NCBI GenBank assembly: GCA_035565775.1
Contig: DATMRW010000021.1
Span: 310,001 to 374,000, forward strand
Length of the DNA stretch: 64,000 nt
Direction: 5' to 3'
From: PRO6 sp035565775
GTDB lineage: Bacteria; Pseudomonadota; Alphaproteobacteria; Rhizobiales; Xanthobacteraceae
Under the pieces are notes generated by a model, which saw nothing but the letters and a program-made list of their open reading frames with translations, was not told where the DNA came from and did not search any database. The translations under genes were made by a program, and so were the position numbers. Below are positions 17,771 to 26,519 of this stretch, one piece after another (position 1 is the first letter of the stretch; each line of letters opens with the position of its first letter).

Positions 17771-20656
17771 TTGCGTTTGATCAGACGCCTCGCGACTCTG
17801 ACCCTGGCGATCGCGGCCATTGCATTCGTGGCGAACGCCGCGCCTCCGGCCTACGCCGTCGACACGATCAGCGTTCGCGGCGACGTGCCCGCCATCGATC
17901 TCACCGACGTCATTGATCTGCAGCGCAGCGACACCGACCGCATCCAGGTCTCGACCGCCCCCGCGCCCGACGGCATCGTGCGCCGCATCGAGGTGCGCGC
18001 CCGCGAGGGCGGCCAGAACTGGGCGGTGTTTTCGCTCGCCAACAATACCGACGAGCAGCTCGACCGCCTGATCGTCGCGCCGCACTACCGCATGGTCGGC
18101 TCGGGCCTGCTGTGGCCTGATCTCGGCCTGTCGCGCATCAACACCATCACGCCGTCGTCGGGCGACCGGCCCGAGCGGCAGGACAACCCGACCAACGACA
18201 TCTTCCGCATCACGCTCGATCCGGGCGCGGTCGTCACCTATGTCGCCGAATTGCGCACCGATCGCCTGCCGCAGCTCTATCTGTGGGAACCGGAAGCCTA
18301 CAAGGACAAGGTCAACTCCTTCACGCTGTACCACGGCATCGTCATCGGCATTTCCGGCCTGCTCGCGCTGGTGCTCACGATGCTGTTCGTAGTGAAGGGC
18401 AGCATCATGTTCCCCGCCGCCGCGGGCCTCGCGTGGGCGGTGCTGGTCTATATCGGCATCGACTTCGGCTTCTGGGGCAAGGTGCTCGACATCTCGGGCG
18501 GCTCGGAGCGGATCTGGCGTGCCTCCGGCGAGGCCATCCTCGCCGCGACGCTCCTGGTGTTCCTCTTTGCCTACCTCAACCTGAACCGCTGGCATGTGCG
18601 CTATTCGCACATCACGCTCGGCTGGCTCGCCTTCCTTGGCTCGCTGGTGGCGCTGGCGCTGTTCGACCCCGCCGTCGCCTCGGGCATCGCCCGCATCTCG
18701 CTGGCGCTGATCGCGGTGTTCGGCTTCGCCCTCGTCGTCTACCTCGCCGCCTACGGCTTCGACCGCGCCGTGCTGCTGATCCCGACCTGGTTCCTGCTGG
18801 TGGTGTGGGTGATCGCGGCCGGCATGACGGTCGCCGGCGGCATCGTCAACGACATCGTCGGCCCGGCCCTGCTCGGCGGCCTCGTGCTGATCGTGATGCT
18901 GATCGGCTTCACGGTGATGCAGCACGCCTTCGCCGGCGGCGCCGGCACCGGCATCGTCTCGGACATGGAGCAGCGCGCCCTCGCCCTCACCGGCTCCGGC
19001 GACCTGATCTGGGACTGGGACGTCGCCTCCGACAAGGTGTTTACCAGTGCTGAGACCGAGGCCCTCCTCGGCCTCAAGCGCGGCGCGCTGGAAGGCCCCG
19101 CCGCGCGCTGGCTCGAAGTGCTGCATCCGCTCGATCAGGACCGTTTCCGCGCCGCGCTCGACAGCGTGCTCGACCAGCGCCGCGGCCGGCTGGCGCAGGA
19201 TTTCCGGCTCCGCACGCCGGACGGCCATTTCATGTGGTTCGCGCTCAAGGCCCGCCCCGTGGTCGGCTCCGACGGCGAGGTCGCCCGCGTCGTCGGCACC
19301 CTCACCGACGTCACCGCGCTCAAGAACGCCGAGGAACGCCTGCTGCACGACTCGGTGCATGACAACCTCACCGGCCTGCCGAACCGCACCCTGTTCATGG
19401 ATCGCCTGCAGGCGGTCGCGGCGCTGATGAAGGGCGTGCCGGGCCTGCGGCCGACGGTGATCGTGATCGATCTCGACCGCTTCAAGCAGGTCAACGATTC
19501 CGTCGGCATGGCTGTCGGCGATTCGATCCTGCTGACGATCTCGCGCCGGCTGACGCGCATCCTCAAGCCGCAAGACACCCTCGTGCGCCTGGCGGGCGAC
19601 CAGTTCGGCATCATCCTGCTTTCCGAGGAGCATCCCTCGAAGATCACGGCCTTCGCCGAAACCATCCGCAAGACGATCCGCGCGCCGATCGCCTTCAACG
19701 ATCGCGAGATTTTCATCACCGCCTCGATCGGCCTCGCCCTGAGCGACCCGCAGACCGAATTGACCGCCGACATCATCAAGGATGCCGAGCTGGCGATGTA
19801 TCACTCCAAGCGCATCGGGGGCGATCGCATCGACGTCTACAAGCTGGCGATGCGTTCGCGCAAAATCGACCGCCTGACGCTGGAGTCGGACCTGCGTCGC
19901 GCCATCGAGCGCGAGCAGATCACCATCCTGTATCAGCCGATCGTGCGGCTGGAGGATCGCAGCATCGCGGGCTTTGAGGCCCTCGCCCGCTGGGATCACC
20001 CCAAGCTCGGCCGGATGGGCGCATCGGAGTTCATCTCGATTGCGGAAGAATCCGGCGTCATCGTCGAGCTCGGCGTTTTCGTCATGGATCAGGCCGCACG
20101 CCAGCTCGCGATCTGGCAGCGCGCGATGCGCTCGCGCAATCCGATCTTCATCAGCGTCAACGTATCCTCGCGCCAGCTGCTGCGGCATGACCTCATCCAC
20201 GACGTGCGCAGCGTGCTGTCCCGCTCGTCGGTGACGCGCGGCACGCTCAAGCTCGAGCTGACCGAATCGCTGGTGATGGAAAACCCCGAACACGCCGCGC
20301 AGATGCTGAACCGCATCCGCGAACTCGGCATCGGCCTGTCGCTCGACGACTTCGGCACCGGCCATTCGTCGCTGTCCTACCTGCACCGTTTCCCGTTCGA
20401 CACGATCAAGATCGACCAGTCGTTCGTGCGGGCCTCGAGCCGCAGCAATCGCCCGGTGATCCTGAAATCGATCATTACTCTGGCCCACGATCTCGGGATG
20501 AACGTCGTGGCCGAAGGCATCGAGACGGATTCGGATGCTGTGGAGCTGTCGCAGCTCGGCTGCGAGCTCGGTCAGGGCTTTGCCTTCGGCGAGCCGATGG
20601 ACGCTACGTCCGCGATGCGGCTGCTCACCGAAGACCGGATGGCGAACGCAGGCTGA
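17771..20656 (+). CDS. membrane-bound GGDEF/EAL protein with degenerate GGDEF, likely c-di-GMP phosphodiesterase
   Basis: 961 residues from a TTG at 17771, chosen because GGAG lies 7 bases upstream and the result starts with a clean signal peptide (RLIRRLATLTLAIAAIAF, cleavage near AYA). Order: periplasmic domain (about 30-200), seven or eight transmembrane helices (about 200-395), PAS domain with IWDWDVASDK (about 415-530), GGDEF domain, EAL domain. The GGDEF motif reads AGDQF (608-612), so cyclase activity is unlikely. The EAL domain is complete: EAL at 736-738 and DDFGTG at 859-864. It probably degrades cyclic di-GMP, with the GGDEF domain as a possible GTP sensor. The longer frame from 17588 overlaps the previous gene. 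Confidence 0.88.
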   Translation: MRLIRRLATLTLAIAAIAFVANAAPPAYAVDTISVRGDVPAIDLTDVIDLQRSDTDRIQVSTAPAPDGIVRRIEVRAREGGQNWAVFSLANNTDEQLDRLIVAPHYRMVGSGLLWPDLGLSRINTITPSSGDRPERQDNPTNDIFRITLDPGAVVTYVAELRTDRLPQLYLWEPEAYKDKVNSFTLYHGIVIGISGLLALVLTMLFVVKGSIMFPAAAGLAWAVLVYIGIDFGFWGKVLDISGGSERIWRASGEAILAATLLVFLFAYLNLNRWHVRYSHITLGWLAFLGSLVALALFDPAVASGIARISLALIAVFGFALVVYLAAYGFDRAVLLIPTWFLLVVWVIAAGMTVAGGIVNDIVGPALLGGLVLIVMLIGFTVMQHAFAGGAGTGIVSDMEQRALALTGSGDLIWDWDVASDKVFTSAETEALLGLKRGALEGPAARWLEVLHPLDQDRFRAALDSVLDQRRGRLAQDFRLRTPDGHFMWFALKARPVVGSDGEVARVVGTLTDVTALKNAEERLLHDSVHDNLTGLPNRTLFMDRLQAVAALMKGVPGLRPTVIVIDLDRFKQVNDSVGMAVGDSILLTISRRLTRILKPQDTLVRLAGDQFGIILLSEEHPSKITAFAETIRKTIRAPIAFNDREIFITASIGLALSDPQTELTADIIKDAELAMYHSKRIGGDRIDVYKLAMRSRKIDRLTLESDLRRAIEREQITILYQPIVRLEDRSIAGFEALARWDHPKLGRMGASEFISIAEESGVIVELGVFVMDQAARQLAIWQRAMRSRNPIFISVNVSSRQLLRHDLIHDVRSVLSRSSVTRGTLKLELTESLVMENPEHAAQMLNRIRELGIGLSLDDFGTGHSSLSYLHRFPFDTIKIDQSFVRASSRSNRPVILKSIITLAHDLGMNVVAEGIETDSDAVELSQLGCELGQGFAFGEPMDATSAMRLLTEDRMANAG

Positions 20657-20694
20657 GCCTGCCCCGCAACATCAGCGGCAAAGATTTTACGGCA

Positions 20695-20730
20695 CAAAAA
20701 AAGGGGTGCGCTCGCGCATCCCTTTTCTTT
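20695..20730. terminator. bidirectional terminator between EAL gene and yqgE
   Basis: AAAAGGGGTGCG pairs across a CTCG loop with CGCATCCCTTTT, with A and T runs on the two sides, so it can stop transcription from both converging genes. Confidence 0.75.
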
Positions 20731-20777
20731 TGCGGCCGCCGGCCGTTTCGCAGGTGGAGCAAAGCGCACATCGCGCG

Positions 20778-21449
20778 TCAGGCGTGGCCGGCCTCGTTGG
20801 AGAGGTTGCCGAGATCGATGCCGATCTTGCGCAGTGCCCGCTCGTATTTGTCCTCGACATCCGAGCCGAAGATCAAATCCTCGTCCGCCGGGCAGTGCAA
20901 CCAGCCATTGCTTTGGATCTCGCTTTCGAGCTGGCCCGGCGCCCAGCCGGCATAGCCGAGGGCGAGGATCGCCTGCTTCGGCCCGCCGCCGCTCGCGATC
21001 GCCTTCAAAATATCCAGCGTCGCGGTGAGGCAGATGCCTTCGTTGATCGGCAGCGTCGCGTTCTTGATGAAGAAATCGCTGGAGTGCAGGACGAAACCGC
21101 GGCCGGTCTCCACCGGGCCGCCCTTGAGAATCTTCAACGTCTCGGTGCCTTCCGGCAGCTTGATCTGGTCGGCCTTGTCGATGATCTCCAGTTGCACCAG
21201 AAGATCCGCGAAATCGATCGATCGCGCCGGCCGGTTCACGATGATGCCCATCGCGCCTTCCGCCGAGTGCGCGCAAATGTAGATCACCGAGCGGCTGAAG
21301 CGCTCGTCATCCATGACCGGCATCGCCACCAGCATCTGCCCGTCGAGATAGTAACGGCCTTCGTCGTCGTGCTCGACATGCTCGGCCCGCTGCGGCGAAT
21401 CCGGTTCGCCATACAGATTTGGTTTGGGTCTTTCGCCTGAGGGGGTCAT
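20778..21449 (-). CDS. YqgE/AlgH family protein (UPF0301, DUF179)
   Basis: 223 residues from the ATG at 21449. Family hallmarks are LDGQMLVAMPVMDDERFSRS, AEGAMGIIVNRP, GGPVETGRGFVLHS and GYAGWAPGQLESE. YqgE proteins are cytoplasmic and widely conserved; their biochemical role is unsettled (AlgH is linked to alginate regulation in Pseudomonas). The open frame runs upstream to 21728, but homology starts at MTPSGERPK, the start used here. Divergent from the DsbD-like gene. Confidence 0.93.
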   Translation of the reverse strand: MTPSGERPKPNLYGEPDSPQRAEHVEHDDEGRYYLDGQMLVAMPVMDDERFSRSVIYICAHSAEGAMGIIVNRPARSIDFADLLVQLEIIDKADQIKLPEGTETLKILKGGPVETGRGFVLHSSDFFIKNATLPINEGICLTATLDILKAIASGGGPKQAILALGYAGWAPGQLESEIQSNGWLHCPADEDLIFGSDVEDKYERALRKIGIDLGNLSNEAGHA

Positions 21450-21613
21450 TTGGGGCCTCGCCTCCGTGGGTATGCTATCGTCGCTATTCTGTATTGATAT
21501 CGGGAGCCAAATCCTGACAATCAACTGCGTCATTTGGGCCGTGAGACACCAGCGATGATCCGAACAGCCAATCACGATCAGTTTAACCGGGCATCGCCGT
21601 CTGCCACGATACA

Positions 21614-22474
21614 GTGCGCATGATGATAACAATAGTTCCAGGTCTTTCCCGTTCCATCCTTCTTTTCGCATCCGCGCTGTGGATGGTTTTGTGCTGCACC
21701 GGCTACTCTGCGCAGGCGCAGGATGCATCCGTCTGGGCGCAGGACAACCATTCAGCCGTGCGCCTTGTGGCCGGCTCGCGCAGCGGTCCGGTGCTTCTTG
21801 GAGGCATTGTCTTCCGCCTCGATCCCGGCTGGAAGACCTATTGGCGCATGCCCGGCGATTCCGGCATTCCGCCGCAATTCGATTTTTCGGCGTCGGACAA
21901 TGTCGAAGCCGTCACCGTGCTGTGGCCGGCGCCAGTGAAATTCCCCGATGGCGCGGGCGGCCAGTCGCTCGGCTATGTAAAGCAGGTTGTGCTGCCCCTG
22001 CGCATCGTGGCGAAATCCTCCGACAAGCCGGTGACGCTGCGCGCCAAGGTTCATTACGCCATCTGCGAGAAGATGTGCGTCCCGGTCGAGGCCAAGGTGG
22101 AGCTGCCCTTCACCAGCGTCGCCAGCACCGAGGACACCACGCTCGCCGCGGCGCTCGACAGCGTGCCGAAGCCGGCGAAGGTCGGCGATCCGCTGCCGCT
22201 CTCGGTCATCGATGTGCGGCGCGATCGCCCTGATCGCGTGCTGGTCGATGTCACCGGCGCGGATGCGCAGGACAGCGATCTGTATGTCGAAGGCCCGACG
22301 CCGGACTGGGCGCTGCCGATCCCGGCGCGGGTCAAGGATGCGCCGAACGGCATCGCCCGCTTTGCGTTCGAGCTCGACGGCCTGCCGCCCGGCGCCTCGG
22401 CGGATGGCGCGGCGCTGAAGTTCACGCTCGTCGGACACGGCAAGGCCTATGAGTTCAACGTCACCTTGAACTAG
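21614..22474 (+). CDS. periplasmic DsbD-alpha/ScsB-like domain protein
   Basis: 286 residues with a signal peptide ending near AQAQ (about residue 36). The body matches the N-terminal immunoglobulin-like domain of DsbD/ScsB: WKTYWRMPGDSGIPPQFDF and the redox pair CEKMC (Cys-x3-Cys) followed by VPVEAKVELPF. The membrane electron-transfer and thioredoxin domains of full DsbD are missing, so this is a stand-alone acceptor domain. It may relay reducing power to periplasmic proteins, with the source encoded elsewhere. The GTG at 21614 and ATGs at 21620 and 21623 are all possible starts. The peroxiredoxin follows after 47 bases. Confidence 0.85.
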   Translation: MRMMITIVPGLSRSILLFASALWMVLCCTGYSAQAQDASVWAQDNHSAVRLVAGSRSGPVLLGGIVFRLDPGWKTYWRMPGDSGIPPQFDFSASDNVEAVTVLWPAPVKFPDGAGGQSLGYVKQVVLPLRIVAKSSDKPVTLRAKVHYAICEKMCVPVEAKVELPFTSVASTEDTTLAAALDSVPKPAKVGDPLPLSVIDVRRDRPDRVLVDVTGADAQDSDLYVEGPTPDWALPIPARVKDAPNGIARFAFELDGLPPGASADGAALKFTLVGHGKAYEFNVTLN

Positions 22475-22521
22475 ACTATGCTCTGTTCCGAACCAGCCAT
22501 CGCAACGAGAGGTACCACTAG

Positions 22522-23007
22522 ATGAGCATTAAAGTCGGCGACCGCCTGCCCGAAGCCAATTTTCGCATCATGACCGAGGATGGTCCGCAGGTGAAAACCA
22601 CCGACGACATCTTCAAGGGCAAGAAGGTGGCGCTGTTCGCCGTACCGGGCGCATTCACCGGCACCTGCCACAAGATGCACATGCCGAGCATCACGATGAA
22701 TGCCGAGGCCATGAAGGCGAAGGGCGTCGATACGCTCGCCGTCGTCTCGGTCAATGACGTGTTCGTGATGAATGCCTGGAAGCGCGCGACCGACCTCAAG
22801 GACGAGGTCGTCTATCTCGCCGACGGCAACGGCGACTTCGCCATGGCCGTCGGTCTTGCATTCGACGGCTCGGGCTTCGGCCTCGGCAAGCGCTCGATGC
22901 GTTATTCGATGCTGGTCGAGGACGGCGTCGTCACCAAGCTCAACGTCGAGGAAAGCCCCGGCAAGGTCGAAGTCTCGGGCGGCGACACGCTGCTCGCGCA
23001 GCTCTGA
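22522..23007 (+). CDS. peroxiredoxin, Prx5 type, single cysteine
   Basis: 161 residues of the thioredoxin fold with the Prx5 peroxidatic motif PGAFTGTCHKMHMP. This is the only cysteine in the protein, so turnover needs an outside thiol such as glutathione with glutaredoxin. It reduces hydrogen peroxide and alkyl hydroperoxides in the cytoplasm. Same strand as the DsbD-like gene and convergent with the EamA permease, whose stop is only 10 bases away. Confidence 0.94.
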   Translation: MSIKVGDRLPEANFRIMTEDGPQVKTTDDIFKGKKVALFAVPGAFTGTCHKMHMPSITMNAEAMKAKGVDTLAVVSVNDVFVMNAWKRATDLKDEVVYLADGNGDFAMAVGLAFDGSGFGLGKRSMRYSMLVEDGVVTKLNVEESPGKVEVSGGDTLLAQL

Positions 23008-23016
23008 TCCGATTGC

Positions 23017-23853
23017 CTACGCCAGCCGGAGCGCCACCGCTCCGGCGGCGATGACGCCGACCGCCGCGGCACGGTAGCGGTCGACCGGCTCGCGCAACAG
23101 CACCGCCGCGATGGCGGTCGCGAACAGGATCGACGTCTCGCGCAGCGCCGCCACCATCGCGACCGGCGCAACCGTCATCGCCCACAGCGACAGCCCATAG
23201 GCGACGACGGAGACGACGCCGCCTGCGGCGCCAAGCGCAAAATGCCGCGAAGCATAGGCGACAAAGGCGACGCGGCGCGTCAGCAACACCCAGGCGACGA
23301 GCGGCAGCCCGGTCGCGAAAGACAGCCACATCATGTAGGACAGCGGCGACGTCGCGCCGCGCACGCCGGTCGCGTCCAGCAGCGTATAGGCCGCAATCAC
23401 ACCAGCATTGAGAATGGCCACCGCGACGCCCTTGCCGTCGCCCTTGCGCGACCCTGCCCGCACCATGCTGATGATGCCGAACGAGATGAGGCAGACGCCG
23501 ATCCACGCCGCGAACGGCAGCGCCTCGCCGAAGACCGCGGCGCCGACCATCGCCACCAGAAGCGGCGCAGCGCCCCGCATCAAAGGATAGCTCTGGCTGA
23601 TGTCCGCCAGCCGATAGGCGTTGGCGACGAGCACGTAATAGGCGACATGGACCGCGGTGGAGGCGGCGATGAGCGCGGCGTCGCGCGGCGAGGGCAACGG
23701 CACAAACGGAATGGTCGCCGCGCCGAAGGCGCTGGCCGAGGCGGCAACGAGGATGGTGGTGAACAGCTTGTCGGGAGCGCCCTTGACGATGATGTTCCAG
23801 CCCGCATGCAATGCGGCGGCGAACAGAACCGTGCAGAAGACGGTCAGCGACAT
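23017..23853 (-). CDS. EamA/DMT family transporter
   Basis: 278 residues with ten predicted hydrophobic helices arranged as two five-helix halves, the drug/metabolite transporter layout. The LREPVDRYRAAAVGVIAAG tail is typical of EamA repeats. Substrate unknown. It begins 36 bases after rnhA, so it is the likely last gene of ispH-thrB-rnhA-eamA. Confidence 0.9.
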   Translation of the reverse strand: MSLTVFCTVLFAAALHAGWNIIVKGAPDKLFTTILVAASASAFGAATIPFVPLPSPRDAALIAASTAVHVAYYVLVANAYRLADISQSYPLMRGAAPLLVAMVGAAVFGEALPFAAWIGVCLISFGIISMVRAGSRKGDGKGVAVAILNAGVIAAYTLLDATGVRGATSPLSYMMWLSFATGLPLVAWVLLTRRVAFVAYASRHFALGAAGGVVSVVAYGLSLWAMTVAPVAMVAALRETSILFATAIAAVLLREPVDRYRAAAVGVIAAGAVALRLA

Positions 23854-23889
23854 CGCATTATCCCCCCAATGCGCCCGCTGCCGCGGATG

Positions 23890-24336
23890 TCATTGGCGCA
23901 GCGCCGCGATCGCATCGCGCGCGAGCTGATCGGCGCGCTCGTTTTCGGGATGGCCGGCATGGCCCTTGACCCAGTGCCAGCGCACCTGATGCCGCTGCAG
24001 CGCGGCGTCCAGTTGCTGCCAGAGATCGACATTCTTGACCGGCTTCTTGTCAGCAGTCCGCCAGCCGTTCTTCTTCCAGTTGAAGATCCAGGCGGTGATG
24101 CCGTTCCGCACATACTGGCTGTCGGTATAAAGGTCGACCGAACACGGCTTCTTGAGCGCATCGAGCGCGGAGATCGCCGCAAGCAACTCCATCCGGTTGT
24201 TGGTGGTCAGCTTCTCGCCGCCGTTCAGCTCTTTCTCGACGTCGCCGAAACGCAAGATCGCGCCCCAGCCGCCCGGCCCGGGATTTCCCGAGCAGGCGCC
24301 GTCGGTGTAGATCGAGACGGAGGGCGACGCGCTCAC
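23890..24336 (-). CDS. rnhA: ribonuclease HI
   Basis: 148 residues. Cleaves RNA in RNA-DNA hybrids. The four catalytic acids are visible: Asp in YTDGACSGNPGPGG, Glu in NNRMELLAA, Asp in YTDSQYV and Asp in NERADQLAR. The start is a GTG at 24336 that overlaps the thrB stop in GTGA, implying translational coupling. The open frame extends far upstream through thrB but does not encode related sequence there. Confidence 0.96.
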   Translation of the reverse strand: MSASPSVSIYTDGACSGNPGPGGWGAILRFGDVEKELNGGEKLTTNNRMELLAAISALDALKKPCSVDLYTDSQYVRNGITAWIFNWKKNGWRTADKKPVKNVDLWQQLDAALQRHQVRWHWVKGHAGHPENERADQLARDAIAALRQ

Positions 24337-25325
24337 GCCGGGCACCCGGACTTGGTCCCGGATTGCGCGATGCCGTAGTCGCGCATGCTGACGACGCCCT
24401 GATGGAAGCGCAGCTTGCGGACATATTCGAGCGGATTTTTGGGCTTCACCAGCGCCCCCGGCGGCACGTTGATCCAATCCACCAGCCGCGTCAGCAGAAA
24501 GCGCATCGCCGCGCCGCGCGCCAATAGCGGCAGCGCCGCCTGCTCGCCTTCGGTCAGTTCGCGCGTGCGCGCATAGGCGTTGAGAAACGCGCCGGCCTTC
24601 GTGACGTTGAAGGAGAGATCGGCCTCGAAGCACCAGGCGTTCATGCAGATCGCCACGTCGAAGGCGAGAAAGTCGTTGCAGGCGAAATAGAAGTCGATCA
24701 GCCCCGAAAGCTTGTCGCCGAGGAAAAACACGTTGTCGGGAAACAGATCGGCATGGATCACGCCGCTCGGCAACTGGTCGGGCCAGCATGCCTCGAGATG
24801 GTCGATCTCGCGGGCGAGGAAATCGCGCAGGCCGTATTGCACCTCGTCGGCGCGGGCCTCGGCCGCCTCGAACAGCGGCCGCCAGCCGGACACCGACAGC
24901 GCATTCGGCCGCACCATGGGAAAATCGAGGCCCGCAAGATGCAGCTTGGCGAGCGCCTCGCCGACGCCGGCGCAATGCACGACGGTCGGGCGGCGCGGCC
25001 ACATGCCTTCGAGAAACTGGATGACCGCTGCCGGGCGCCCGGCAAGCCGCCCGAGCACCTCGCCCTCGCGGTTCTCCACCGGTTGCGGGCAGCTCAGGCC
25101 GTGATGGGCAAGATGCCCCATCAGGCCGAGAAAGAACGGCAGATCGTTCTCATCGACACGCTTTTCGTACAGCGTGAGGATGAACGTGCCATCGGTCGTG
25201 CGCAGCAGATAGGTCGAGTTTTCGACGCCCTCGGCGATGCCCTTGTAGGACAGCAGTTCGCCGATGGCGTAGCCAGTCAAAAACTCTGCAAGCTCCTCGA
25301 CGGAGACGTCGGTGTAAACCGCCAT
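24333..25325 (-). CDS. thrB: homoserine kinase, ThrB type II (APH fold)
   Basis: 330 residues. Phosphorylates homoserine on the threonine route. This is the aminoglycoside-phosphotransferase-fold type found in Alphaproteobacteria and Pseudomonas, not the GHMP type of E. coli. The brace and catalytic loop HADLFPDNVFF and the metal-binding IDFYFA segment are intact. It begins 5 bases after the ispH stop and overlaps rnhA by 4 bases (GTGA, 24333-24336). Confidence 0.95.
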   Translation of the reverse strand: MAVYTDVSVEELAEFLTGYAIGELLSYKGIAEGVENSTYLLRTTDGTFILTLYEKRVDENDLPFFLGLMGHLAHHGLSCPQPVENREGEVLGRLAGRPAAVIQFLEGMWPRRPTVVHCAGVGEALAKLHLAGLDFPMVRPNALSVSGWRPLFEAAEARADEVQYGLRDFLAREIDHLEACWPDQLPSGVIHADLFPDNVFFLGDKLSGLIDFYFACNDFLAFDVAICMNAWCFEADLSFNVTKAGAFLNAYARTRELTEGEQAALPLLARGAAMRFLLTRLVDWINVPPGALVKPKNPLEYVRKLRFHQGVVSMRDYGIAQSGTKSGCPA

Positions 25326-25330
25326 CGCGG

Positions 25331-26296
25331 TTACTCGGCCGCGCGCTCGGGCCGCAGCGGGCGCGGCAGCGGGAAGAACTCGTTCTCTTCCGCGGCCGAG
25401 ACCGTCTCCACCTGCAGCTCATAACGCGCTGCAAAAGCATCCATGATCTCCTCGACGATCACTTCAGGCGCGGATGCGCCGGCGGTAATGCCAAGGCTCT
25501 TGATGTTGCCGAACTCTTCCCAGTCGATGTCGCTGGCGCGCTGCGCCAGAACGGCAAGACGGCACCCTTCCCGCTCGGCGACTTCACGCAGCCGCAGCGA
25601 GTTCGACGAATTCGGCGCACCGACCACGATCAGCGCCTCGACGACCGGCGCGACCTTTTTCACCGCAAGCTGGCGATTGGTGGTGGCGTAGCAGATGTCC
25701 TTCTTGTGCGGCCCGGCGATATCCGGGAAGCGACGCCGCAGCACCGTGACCATTTCCGCGGTGTCGTCGAGCGACAGCGTGGTCTGGGTGACGAAGGCGA
25801 GATTGTGCGGGTCCTTCGGCTGGAACGCCTCGGCGTCCTCGACCGTTTCCAGCAGCGTCACCGCGCCCGGCGGCAACTGGCCGAGCGTGCCTACCACTTC
25901 CGGATGGTGCGAATGGCCGATCAGCAAAATTTCATGGCCGCGCTTGTAGTGGATGGCCGCCTCGCGGTGGACCTTGGTCACCAACGGGCAGGTCGCGTCC
26001 AGCGAGAAGAAATTGCGGCGCTGGGCATCCTCGGGAACCGATTTCGGCACGCCATGCGCCGAAAACACCACCGGAGCGTCGGTGTCCGGGATCTCCGCGA
26101 GTTCCTCGACAAAAATGGCGCCCTTCGCGCGCAGGCTGTCCACAACGTAACGGTTGTGGACGATCTCGTGGCGCACATAGACCGGCGCACCATAGATTTC
26201 GAGGGCTTTTTCCACCGTATCGATGGCGCGCACGACCCCCGCGCAGAAACCGCGCGGAGAACACAAAATCACTTTGAGAGGTGGTTTGACCGACAT
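25331..26296 (-). CDS. ispH: 4-hydroxy-3-methylbut-2-enyl diphosphate reductase
   Basis: 321 residues. Last step of the MEP isoprenoid pathway, making IPP and DMAPP with a 4Fe-4S cluster. The three cluster cysteines are Cys 12, Cys 103 (LDATCPLV) and Cys 202 (DICYATTNRQ). The His in SAHGVP and the SNSLRL motif are present. First gene of ispH-thrB-rnhA-eamA, divergent from trcR across 223 bases. Confidence 0.97.
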   Translation of the reverse strand: MSVKPPLKVILCSPRGFCAGVVRAIDTVEKALEIYGAPVYVRHEIVHNRYVVDSLRAKGAIFVEELAEIPDTDAPVVFSAHGVPKSVPEDAQRRNFFSLDATCPLVTKVHREAAIHYKRGHEILLIGHSHHPEVVGTLGQLPPGAVTLLETVEDAEAFQPKDPHNLAFVTQTTLSLDDTAEMVTVLRRRFPDIAGPHKKDICYATTNRQLAVKKVAPVVEALIVVGAPNSSNSLRLREVAEREGCRLAVLAQRASDIDWEEFGNIKSLGITAGASAPEVIVEEIMDAFAARYELQVETVSAAEENEFFPLPRPLRPERAAE

Positions 26297-26519
26297 ATCC
26301 AGGATCCAGGACCTAATCCCCCGAACCGGCGGGCAGGGAACGGTCGCTGCTAAAGGAATTGGTCCGCCAAAGCGGCAGTGTCAAGGCCAATTCCCCCTTT
26401 TGCGGCATTGCGCGCCCAACCCGCGCGGGATTATATATGATCCGAATTCCCGTCATCCCCGATGACCAGACGACTTCGCCTCCGGCAACGAGGTGGGCGA
26501 GGCACAAAGGAGATTTGCC

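Noticed and set aside
17768..20488. 906-codon open frame on the minus strand opposite the GGDEF/EAL gene
   Set aside because: Long antisense frames are expected in GC-rich codon-biased DNA; the translation is low-complexity and the plus strand encodes clear domains.
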